27,056 nucleotides of DNA, taken from JBLHRE01 sp047625765. Its GTDB lineage: Bacteria > Bacteroidota > Bacteroidia > Flavobacteriales > JBLHRE01. Shown here piece by piece: positions 1-7,590 of this stretch (positions are counted from its first letter, which is position 1; the number at the start of each line of letters is the position of its first letter). A program made the translations under genes and the position numbers. Location: positions 1 to 27,056 of the forward strand of contig JBLHRE010000007.1 in assembly GCA_047625765.1 (NCBI GenBank), read 5' to 3'. Under the pieces are notes generated by a model. It was not told where the DNA came from. It made no database searches and saw only the letters and a program-made list of their open reading frames with translations.

Positions 1-848
1 AGGAACTACAAAACTTTATCGAGCGTTTCTCTGCCAACGCATCAAAATCTAAGCAAGCTACCAGTAGAAAGAAATTGTTAGACAAATTAAATGTTGATGA
101 CATTCAGCCTTCAAGCAGAAAATATCCTGGTATTATTTTCGATCAAGAACGTGAGGCTGGAGATCAGGTTTTACACGTAGAAAATCTTAGCCAAGTAGTA
201 GAAAGTAAAACGCTTTTCTCTAATTTCAGCATTAACCTAAATAAAGGTGATAAGGTTGCTTTAATCTCTAAAAACTCTGTTGCAGTTTCTCAATTACTTC
301 AAATTTTAGCTGGAGAAATCCCTTCTCAAAACAGCGAGATTAAGTGGGGGATAACTACCAAGCAATCATTCTTACCTAACGACAATACGGAATTCTTTAA
401 CAAACCTTATAGCTTAGTAGATTGGCTACGTCAATACACAGAAACCGAAGAGGAGAAAGATGAAGTTTATATCCGTGGATTCTTAGGTAAAATGTTATTC
501 TCTGGTGACGAGCCATTAAAAAGTTGTGAAGTATTATCTGGAGGAGAAAAGGTAAGATGTATGATGAGTCGCATGATGTTGAAACGTGCAAACGTACTTT
601 TGATGGACGAGCCTACTTCTCACTTAGACCTTGAAAGTATTACAGCCTTAAACAATGCGCTTACAGAATACAAAGGAAGTATGATCTTTACTTCTCATGA
701 CCACGAACTTACACACACTGTTGCAAACAGAATTGTTGAGGTGGGACCATTTGGTATGTTAGACAAATTAATGTCCTATGATGATTACCTTAATGATGAA
801 AAAATAAAAGAACAAAGAGATGCTATTTATGGCAAACTAAAGGCATAA
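1..848 (+). CDS. ABC-F family ATPase, 3' part (5' end outside window)
   Basis: The frame is open from the first bases of the window, so this is the C-terminal part of a longer gene. ABC-F proteins carry two ABC domains and no membrane part, and act on ribosomes. Visible in order: the end of the inter-domain linker (FIERFSANASKSKQATSRKK, basic), then the second ABC domain with signature LSGGEKVRC, Walker B LLMDEPTSHLDLES and the H-switch TSHDHE. The Walker A position reads ISKNSVAVSQLL and lacks the GxGKS/T core, so the second P-loop looks degenerate. The wording around it (LVDWLRQY, IRGFLGKMLFSG) resembles YkpA/YbiT-type ABC-F proteins. A TTG at 75 could be taken as a start but lies inside the linker and is not the real one. 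The gene converges on the small minus-strand gene 23 bases downstream. Confidence 0.93.
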   Translation, partial: ELQNFIERFSANASKSKQATSRKKLLDKLNVDDIQPSSRKYPGIIFDQEREAGDQVLHVENLSQVVESKTLFSNFSINLNKGDKVALISKNSVAVSQLLQILAGEIPSQNSEIKWGITTKQSFLPNDNTEFFNKPYSLVDWLRQYTETEEEKDEVYIRGFLGKMLFSGDEPLKSCEVLSGGEKVRCMMSRMMLKRANVLLMDEPTSHLDLESITALNNALTEYKGSMIFTSHDHELTHTVANRIVEVGPFGMLDKLMSYDDYLNDEKIKEQRDAIYGKLKA

Positions 849-871
849 GCTTTTCTTTCTGGTCTTAATTA

Positions 872-1117
872 TTACTGCGCATTATTATCAAAAATAGCTT
901 TGAGAATAGTGCGCAGTCCTTTTATAGCCAAGAAAAAAGTAATAGCCATTAACATTAGCGCAATTATCAACAATAGATACTCTCCCTTATCAACCTTGGT
1001 AAAGGCTGCAGTTAAAACTATTGGTGTTGCAAATATAAAGGGGAAGGCCAAAGCCATATATTTAATTCCTTTTACTAGTAAATCCTTATCCATATTTGTT
1101 TCGTTTGAATGATTCAA
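872..1117 (-). CDS. Small two-helix membrane protein, DUF6095-like
   Basis: An 81-residue protein with a short charged N-terminus, a hydrophobic helix (about 20-40, MALAFPFIFATPIVLTAAF), a polar turn (TKVDKGEY) and a second helix (about 48-65), ending in a short basic stretch. This size and layout, with KGIKYMA near the start and KGLRTILKAIF at the end, matches what I remember of the flavobacterial DUF6095 family, whose function is unknown. A second in-frame ATG at 1093 (MDKDLLVKG) is an equally good start. The gene is downstream of the adhesin on the same strand but is separated from it by a strong terminator, so it is probably transcribed on its own. Confidence 0.72.
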   Translation of the reverse strand: MNHSNETNMDKDLLVKGIKYMALAFPFIFATPIVLTAAFTKVDKGEYLLLIIALMLMAITFFLAIKGLRTILKAIFDNNAQ

Positions 1118-1139
1118 AGAACGGAATTCTTTAACAAAG

Positions 1140-1179
1140 AAAAGCCCCTCATTTCGGTTGAACCGAAAGAGGGGCTTTT
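1140..1179 (-). terminator. Intrinsic terminator of the giant adhesin gene
   Basis: An inverted repeat: AAAAGCCCCTC at 1140-1150 pairs with GAGGGGCTTTT at 1169-1179, and the inner TTTCGGTT/AACCGAAA also pairs, with one bulged base between the two stems. It lies 31 bases past the stop codon of the adhesin gene. Read on the minus strand, the GC-rich stem runs into a T-rich tract. Confidence 0.85.
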
Positions 1180-1210
1180 CTATTTGTGTAGGTTTTTCTT
1201 TGGTTTTGGT

Positions 1211-4200
1211 TTAGTCTACCAATACCAATTTATGTCTACTATTCCATTGTTCGGTCTGCAGTTCGATATAATACATCCCTTTTGACTGACTGTTTAGGTC
1301 GATTCTTATCGTGCCCTCTAATCCTATCTGTGCCTTGGTTTGGTATACCGGCTGTGCCAAGTGGTTGTACACCTGTATCTTTACTTCTTGACTGATTGAC
1401 TGTTCTACCCCTACTTGTACGATGCCTGTACTTGGGTTTGGATAGACTGATATCGTGCGTGCGTCTAGTTCTGTGATGCTGAAGATTTGCCCTACATCTA
1501 CCGTTACTATCTTCACACAGTCATTCTTATCTCTTACAACGCAGGTATACGTTCCTTGTCTTAAGCCCGTTGCCTCTTGTACCAACTGTGGTGGATTACT
1601 ATCCCATCTATACGTATATGGTGCTGTTCCGCCTGTTGGGTTGGCTTTTGCTGTTCCCGTTCCGTTACCATTGTCTTCGGTCGTATTTACTGTTACTACC
1701 AGTGGTAATGGTTCTGTTACGGTTGCCGTTACTTGTACTTGGTTGCCATAGGCATCCGTTACCGTACAGGTATATACCCCTCCGTCTAGACTTGTTGCTA
1801 CTGGGCCTAATTGCGATGGGTTGCTATTCCAACTGAACATACGAGGTGGTACCCCGCCTGTTGCTGTTATTTCTATTCGTCCATCGCTATCGCTTGCACA
1901 TTTCAGTGGTCTCACTTCATACACTTGGGCTTGTAAGGCTTGGTACGATCCGATTACCGTTACCGTTTTGCTCGTTGTACAACCTACTGCATCGGTTACT
2001 GTTATTTCGTACTGCCCTTCTTTTAGCCCTGTGGCTGTCGCTCCTGTTTGTACTGGGCTTGTTCCCCAGACAAAGCTATAGGGTGACAATCCACCACTAA
2101 TGTTGGCTGATGCCGTTCCGTTTTCTGTTCCATTATCCGGTGTGGCACTTGCATTCAATATTAATGGCGATTCTTCTCCTACAAATACGGTTACGGCTTT
2201 CTGTACGCCCATTGCATCGGTTACTGTTAAAGTGTAGTTTCCTACTGGCATGTTATTGGCTATCGAGTCATAGTCTACATAAGGTGATGTTGCTAGTGGT
2301 TTCCAGAAATAGGTATATGGATAGGTTCCTCCACTTACACTTACCGTTACTTGTCCATCTTCTTCGCTAGAACAGCTTACGCCTATTATCTCTTCTACTA
2401 CTATCGTTATTTTTGGTTCGTAGATCACTATTGATTCTATAAACAATGTACAGCCATTAGCATCGGTTACATCTACCAAATAAGTCCCCTCTGTTAGGTT
2501 ACTTATAGTTGCTGTTGTTTCTGATCCTGCTGTTCTCCATAGGTAGCTATATGGCGGTGTTCCTCCTGATGCCGTTACTGTTACACTTCCGTTTGAGCTT
2601 CCATTATCATTAACTACCATTGTACTTAATGTTACTGGATCTGGATTCTCCAACTTTGTACTTACCGTTACTATACATCCTGCACCATCTGTTACTACAC
2701 AGGTATATGTTCCTGCTGGTAAATTACTTACCGCTGCTGTACTGTCATTGTTTGGGGTATTCCAGATATAAGTATATGGTGATATTCCTCCACTTCCTAT
2801 CGCACGCATAGATCCATTTACATCGTTGTTACAGTCTATTGGAACTATCTCTACAATACTTGCTTGTATCGTTCCGTCTGTTGGCAACACAATGTCTTGT
2901 ATCGTGGTACAGCCTTGTTGGTTCGTTACTCTTACCGTATACAAGCCGCCTGGTATTCCGCTTATTACACCACTCGTATCTTGTGGGCGTGTGCTCGACC
3001 ACTCATAGGTATATGGTCCTTCTCCTCCTGTGGTATTCAACACAATCTCTCCGTCATTCTCTCCACAACTAGCTGGTGTTAGTGTTATGGCAAACTTCGG
3101 CACCTCAAATACGGTTATGTAATTTAACTCTATCCGCTCATCGGATCCTGCAGCATTCATTGCTCTTAAGCTTACGGCATGTTGCCCACTTGTATTATAC
3201 ACTACATATGGTGACTCATCTGTACTTGTTGCTGGTGTTCCTGCTGTAAAGGTCCACTCAAAACTTGTCGCATTGTTGCTGGATGTATTGGTATACCATA
3301 CCGTATCTCCTTCACATACTATACGTGGACTTGCTACGAACTTCGCTGTTGGTAAACTGATGATCCCTGTTATATTGATATCATCGATGTAAACATTGTT
3401 TCCATTCGCATTATAGCTCTCGAAACGAACTTTTACATTCCGTTTTCCTGCTGCGCTTGTTAAGTCTACTTGCAAACAACTACTTCCATAAAATCCGTCA
3501 TAACACCAGTCTTCTGAGCTTTCTGGCACAAATGAACTTAGTGGTAAGGGCCTACGTGTGGCATAACTGCCATTTCCGTCTTCATAAAAACTCGTTACTC
3601 TGTCCCAACTTGATCCACAATCTGCAGACAATGAGATAACCAATGAATCTATGTTTGTACTTGAAAACAATGCATACGCATGTCTAAAGTCCATCGTTAC
3701 TGTATCATAGCCTCGCAAGTCAAAAGGTGGTGACACCATATAGTCGTACTGTCCTGCTCCTTGATAGCCTCTATGGGTCATCTTAGCTGATCGGACTCCT
3801 GGCCCATTGCCCGACACCTCTTCGATCGTCCAGGTATTTGAACTATCTGGATTCTCTACATACCAATCTCTGGTAGAGAATATCCCACTCTCGAAGTCTT
3901 CTGTAAAGGGTAGTGTTCTGTCTTCTACAATCTCGATATAGCGCGATTCTATTAAAGTATCTCTGCCGAAGCTATTGCTTACCGTTAGTGATACATTATA
4001 GCGCCCTGCTTCTGGATATGTCACCACAGGATGTCTGTCGGTGCTTGTTGCTGGTGTTCCGCCTTCGAAACTCCATTGCCAGAAAGTAGGATTGTACAAT
4101 GATAAATCGGTATACTGAATTGGTTGATCGATACAACCTATTGGATATTCTGATTCGAACTGGGCTTCTGGTCTTTCTCCGGGCTCTACTCCTAATATAT

Positions 4201-7200
4201 TGATATTATCTAAATACAGGTTGTTCTCGTTGCCATTGATATTTTGGAATCGAATCTTAAATCCTCCATTTCCTGCATAAGCATCTAAATTGATCGTGGT
4301 ACAGCCTGCTCCAAAACTGCCTTCTGTACACCAATCTTCTGGCCCTGCTGGTATAAAAGGTGCTGCTACTACTGCGGGCGTACTGGTAGCAAAAGTTCCT
4401 ACCTCGTCTTCTGACAACACCAATAAGGTATCCCAGCTGGTTCCACAATCTGGGCTGATCTCGATTATAAGCGTATCACTTCCGCCTGTTAAGGCTGTTT
4501 GATAGGCATGATCGAAGCTTAGGTTTACACTGTTATAGTCCGTGAAATTTAGTGGTGGGGAGATTAGGTAATCTCTGGCTCCTATGTTCGTATAGGCTGC
4601 ATTGTTCATATACAAGGCTTGGTCGCCTGGTGCACTCCCTACTACTGTGGTTTGCTCCCAGCTGATGTTGTCATCTGGATTGCTAACACTCCAACCGTGT
4701 AATGCAAAGGTTTCTCCCGATTCAAAATCTTCTACTAAGGGTAAGCTAAATCCATCGCCTACTACGATATATCCTGTACGGGTTAAAGAGTCGCAGGTAG
4801 TTATATTACATACCTTTAATCCTACGGCATAAGTTCCGGCTACATCATAAGTAACTACTGGGTTTTGTAATCCACTACTGCTTGGTGTTCCGCCTGGTAG
4901 TGTCCACTCCCAACTGATTGGCCCTCCTTCGCTCTTGTCTGTAAATGTTACGCTGGCACCTTCACAGATAAAGCGTGGCAATGCTCCGAAATCTGCTGTT
5001 ATTGGTAGTGTTGCGTCTTCTCCTTCTATTAAGATATTATCTATATACAGGTTGTTGACGTTATGGTTGCCCGATACAAAACGTACCTGCAAAGCGCCTG
5101 CTCCTAGATAAGCATCTAGATTGATACGCACACATCCATTGATGGTGTCTGCTCCTGCAAAACACCAATCATCTGCTATGCTTGGTGCGAAGGCTGTCCC
5201 ATCGGTACTTTGGGTATTGAAACTCCCTGAACCATCTTCGATGCCTACAAATACTTCGCCCCAGCTCTCGCCACAGTCTGTACTTACTTCTATATAAAGC
5301 GTATCAGAACCATCTGCTGATGGATCCTGAGCACCTACATAAGCATAATCAAAGGTCAAACTTCCTCCTATATAAGGACGGAAATCTAACTTTGGTGTCG
5401 TTAAATAATCTCTTGCGCCTATAGTATTATAGGAATAATGGTTCATATAACTAGCCTTATCGCCCGTTACCGAACCACCTACTGTTACGATCTCCCAAGT
5501 GATGTCTCCATCTGGATTCTCTAAACTCCAATTGTTATCTGCAAAATCACTCGTCTCAAAATCTTCGAAAAATGGTAAAGCTTGACTAGAATCTACAAAT
5601 ACTGCCATCGTTACCGTGGTATCGTCACAATTGCCTTTCGAATTACATACTTCTAAAAAGACATCATAGCTTCCGCTGGTATTGTATACCACCAATGGAT
5701 TTTGATCTGTACTCGTGCCTGGTGTGGCTCCTGGGAAAGTCCAGTTCCAACTTACAATATCCTCTATACTCGTATCTGTGAACTGTACCTCGCCTCCCAA
5801 ACAGGTAGTGTCGGGGGTATAATTGAAGTTGGCTTCGACTACACTTTTTACTCCGTAGATGTTGACGTCATCAAACCAAAAATTAACAGCAGTAACTCGA
5901 TCCAATTCGAACATCACCATACTATTTGGACTTCCATAAAAAGTATTAGGAATTAAAAGACCTTCCTTACATGGGGCTCCAAAGGCACCTGAACCACACC
6001 AATCATCAGCCGCTTCCGGCATAAACATTCCCTGGTCTGGTGCTTTAGTTGCAAAATTTCCAGTTCCAGCTTGATCTTCAAAATCTGTTAAAATCAGATT
6101 CCATGATGCACCACAATCATCAGAAACATACACACGTAAGGTATCTCTTCTTTCTGCTTGCTGAGCCAAAATCTCCCAAGCATGCTTGTAATCTATCCAG
6201 ATAGAATCATATCCCGTAAAATCCAAGGGTCTTGTAATTAATCCATCTTTGGTGGCTCTCTTACCATCCCAATTGTCAATTTTAGCTGTTGCCCCACCAT
6301 CTTTCCCTCTGGCTTCAAAGCTAATTTGCCATGTATCAGCACCATCAGGATTAAACATTCTCCACTTATTAGCGGTAAAAGTTCCAGTTTCGAAGTCCTC
6401 AGAAAAAGGCAATTGAACCGCATCCAAAACCTCAATAAAACTCGTTTTTGTAATAAAGTCGGCACCACCATTAATGGTAAGAGTAACCGTATAAAATCCA
6501 GAGGCATCGAAACTTACTGTTGGATTCTGAACAGTATTATTCGGTAAAAAGGTTGGCGTCCCTGGGCCTACCGCTGTCCAATTCCAAGATGTAGGAGTTG
6601 GATTACTTTCATCCGTCAATTGTAAAGAGGCATCCACACAAGTTGTTACTTCATTAATCGAAAACTCAGGTCCGACACGATCTCCTGTAATAACAATATG
6701 ATCCACTACTAAACCTGGGGCAAACATAGCCATAGCATCATTCTCCCATCTAAATCCATAATAAAACTGCTGACCACCTAAGAAACTAAAATCCACATCT
6801 TCAGTAACCACTTGAGGCTGTCCGACCAAAGGCCTAGCACCCGGCACCGCTATCCAATCTCCAGTAGTTAATGGATCACCAACATTATACATTAATGTCC
6901 CATAATCAAATAATATTGTTGAATCAACCGGATCAGTTTCACCAACACAAGACCAATCAAATGCAAAATTTAAATTGGACCATTGAGTAGCGTCTAACTG
7001 CTTGGTATTGTAAGCTATTTTAATGGTAGGAGCCCCTTCTCTTTGATATGTACAAATACCAACATCACCATCAGTCAAAATCAAGGAATTCCCCTCAATA
7101 CAACAGGCACCTGCCAAAAGTGCATCCTTAAGCCAAATTGTCCATTCTGTACACCATAGCCCTGTTAATTGCACATCACAAAGGATTTCCAAATCTGTCC

Positions 7201-7360
7201 AATCGCAATTAGTCCCATCCATTGTAAAGCCACCAGTACATGATTCAAAATCATCTTCATGAAATACATTTTGGGAATAACTAGCACTAGATAGCGCTAG
7301 AAAAATAGAAAGAAAGATAACTTTTAAAGAAAATTGAGAATTTGCAAATATTTGGAGCAT
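1211..7360 (-). CDS. Giant multidomain T9SS-secreted adhesin (PKD / jelly-roll / SprB repeats)
   Basis: About 2049 residues from the ATG at 7360; the frame also has an upstream ATG at 7408. I prefer 7360 because a good signal peptide (FSLKVIFLSIFLALSSASYSQ) follows it and a TAnnTTTG promoter box lies between the two ATGs. Positions below count from 7408. A cysteine-rich N-terminal module (47-243) precedes five PKD domains (about 248-328, 525-606, 803-885, 1080-1163, 1353-1434). These alternate with four jelly-roll modules, each opening with LPFxEDFE-type motifs at 333, 611, 889 and 1166. Seven SprB-type repeats of 75-79 residues follow (about 1440-1974, GGxxPYxYxW core), then a T9SS type A sorting domain (about 1985-2065, SVYPNPSTG). 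The likely role is a cell-surface adhesin or gliding-associated protein exported by Sec and then T9SS; family evidence supports surface location, while the adhesive role is inferred. Codon use changes near 5850. Confidence 0.92.
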   Translation of the reverse strand: MLQIFANSQFSLKVIFLSIFLALSSASYSQNVFHEDDFESCTGGFTMDGTNCDWTDLEILCDVQLTGLWCTEWTIWLKDALLAGACCIEGNSLILTDGDVGICTYQREGAPTIKIAYNTKQLDATQWSNLNFAFDWSCVGETDPVDSTILFDYGTLMYNVGDPLTTGDWIAVPGARPLVGQPQVVTEDVDFSFLGGQQFYYGFRWENDAMAMFAPGLVVDHIVITGDRVGPEFSINEVTTCVDASLQLTDESNPTPTSWNWTAVGPGTPTFLPNNTVQNPTVSFDASGFYTVTLTINGGADFITKTSFIEVLDAVQLPFSEDFETGTFTANKWRMFNPDGADTWQISFEARGKDGGATAKIDNWDGKRATKDGLITRPLDFTGYDSIWIDYKHAWEILAQQAERRDTLRVYVSDDCGASWNLILTDFEDQAGTGNFATKAPDQGMFMPEAADDWCGSGAFGAPCKEGLLIPNTFYGSPNSMVMFELDRVTAVNFWFDDVNIYGVKSVVEANFNYTPDTTCLGGEVQFTDTSIEDIVSWNWTFPGATPGTSTDQNPLVVYNTSGSYDVFLEVCNSKGNCDDTTVTMAVFVDSSQALPFFEDFETSDFADNNWSLENPDGDITWEIVTVGGSVTGDKASYMNHYSYNTIGARDYLTTPKLDFRPYIGGSLTFDYAYVGAQDPSADGSDTLYIEVSTDCGESWGEVFVGIEDGSGSFNTQSTDGTAFAPSIADDWCFAGADTINGCVRINLDAYLGAGALQVRFVSGNHNVNNLYIDNILIEGEDATLPITADFGALPRFICEGASVTFTDKSEGGPISWEWTLPGGTPSSSGLQNPVVTYDVAGTYAVGLKVCNITTCDSLTRTGYIVVGDGFSLPLVEDFESGETFALHGWSVSNPDDNISWEQTTVVGSAPGDQALYMNNAAYTNIGARDYLISPPLNFTDYNSVNLSFDHAYQTALTGGSDTLIIEISPDCGTSWDTLLVLSEDEVGTFATSTPAVVAAPFIPAGPEDWCTEGSFGAGCTTINLDAYAGNGGFKIRFQNINGNENNLYLDNINILGVEPGERPEAQFESEYPIGCIDQPIQYTDLSLYNPTFWQWSFEGGTPATSTDRHPVVTYPEAGRYNVSLTVSNSFGRDTLIESRYIEIVEDRTLPFTEDFESGIFSTRDWYVENPDSSNTWTIEEVSGNGPGVRSAKMTHRGYQGAGQYDYMVSPPFDLRGYDTVTMDFRHAYALFSSTNIDSLVISLSADCGSSWDRVTSFYEDGNGSYATRRPLPLSSFVPESSEDWCYDGFYGSSCLQVDLTSAAGKRNVKVRFESYNANGNNVYIDDINITGIISLPTAKFVASPRIVCEGDTVWYTNTSSNNATSFEWTFTAGTPATSTDESPYVVYNTSGQHAVSLRAMNAAGSDERIELNYITVFEVPKFAITLTPASCGENDGEIVLNTTGGEGPYTYEWSSTRPQDTSGVISGIPGGLYTVRVTNQQGCTTIQDIVLPTDGTIQASIVEIVPIDCNNDVNGSMRAIGSGGISPYTYIWNTPNNDSTAAVSNLPAGTYTCVVTDGAGCIVTVSTKLENPDPVTLSTMVVNDNGSSNGSVTVTASGGTPPYSYLWRTAGSETTATISNLTEGTYLVDVTDANGCTLFIESIVIYEPKITIVVEEIIGVSCSSEEDGQVTVSVSGGTYPYTYFWKPLATSPYVDYDSIANNMPVGNYTLTVTDAMGVQKAVTVFVGEESPLILNASATPDNGTENGTASANISGGLSPYSFVWGTSPVQTGATATGLKEGQYEITVTDAVGCTTSKTVTVIGSYQALQAQVYEVRPLKCASDSDGRIEITATGGVPPRMFSWNSNPSQLGPVATSLDGGVYTCTVTDAYGNQVQVTATVTEPLPLVVTVNTTEDNGNGTGTAKANPTGGTAPYTYRWDSNPPQLVQEATGLRQGTYTCVVRDKNDCVKIVTVDVGQIFSITELDARTISVYPNPSTGIVQVGVEQSISQEVKIQVYNHLAQPVYQTKAQIGLEGTIRIDLNSQSKGMYYIELQTEQWNSRHKLVLVD

Positions 7361-7393
7361 AGCATTTTTTTTAATATCAAAAGTAATAAGGGA

Positions 7394-7401
7394 CAAATAT
7401 A
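7394..7401 (-). promoter_or_regulatory. Bacteroidota -7 promoter box for the adhesin gene
   Basis: The minus strand reads TATATTTG, an exact match to the TAnnTTTG -7 consensus of Bacteroidota. Transcription would start around 7388, giving a leader of about 28 bases to the ATG at 7360. The box sits downstream of the alternative ATG at 7408, so it argues against that start. I see no well-spaced -33 TTTG. Confidence 0.5.
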
Positions 7402-7562
7402 ATCCCAATAATCACAACCTCTCTATTTTTACAACAATATAATACACCTACAGTAGTATTTTTTTACAGATAAAGGGCAAAACTCATCAATTAAATTCCC
7501 AGCACCATTATCAATATCTGGTTTAGCTAGTAGACATTTAAGCAAATCACATTCCTAAACAT

Positions 7563-7570
7563 TACATTTG
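7563..7570 (+). promoter_or_regulatory. Bacteroidota -7 promoter box for the antiporter gene
   Basis: TACATTTG matches TAnnTTTG exactly and lies 20 bases before the ATG at 7591. The -33 region holds only a weak ATTTA. With the divergent box at 7394-7401, the 230-base gap 7361-7590 is explained as a two-way promoter region; I see nothing else in it. Confidence 0.5.
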
Positions 7571-7590
7571 TTTAAACACAAAAAGTACTT

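Noticed and set aside
75..77. TTG as the start of the ABC-F gene
   Set aside because: The frame is open upstream to the window edge and encodes ABC-F linker sequence before this codon.
1455..3082. Several plus-strand open frames of 60-98 codons opposite the SprB repeats
   Set aside because: They are antisense shadows of a repetitive gene: low-complexity Leu/Pro/Val-rich translations that recur with the repeat period and have no recognisable domain.
1211..5850. Short direct DNA repeats (for example CTTGTTGCTGGTGTTCC at 3225 and 4044) considered as a CRISPR or mobile repeat
   Set aside because: They are in frame and encode the same PKD motif in successive modules; spacing follows the protein domains, with no spacers of constant size.
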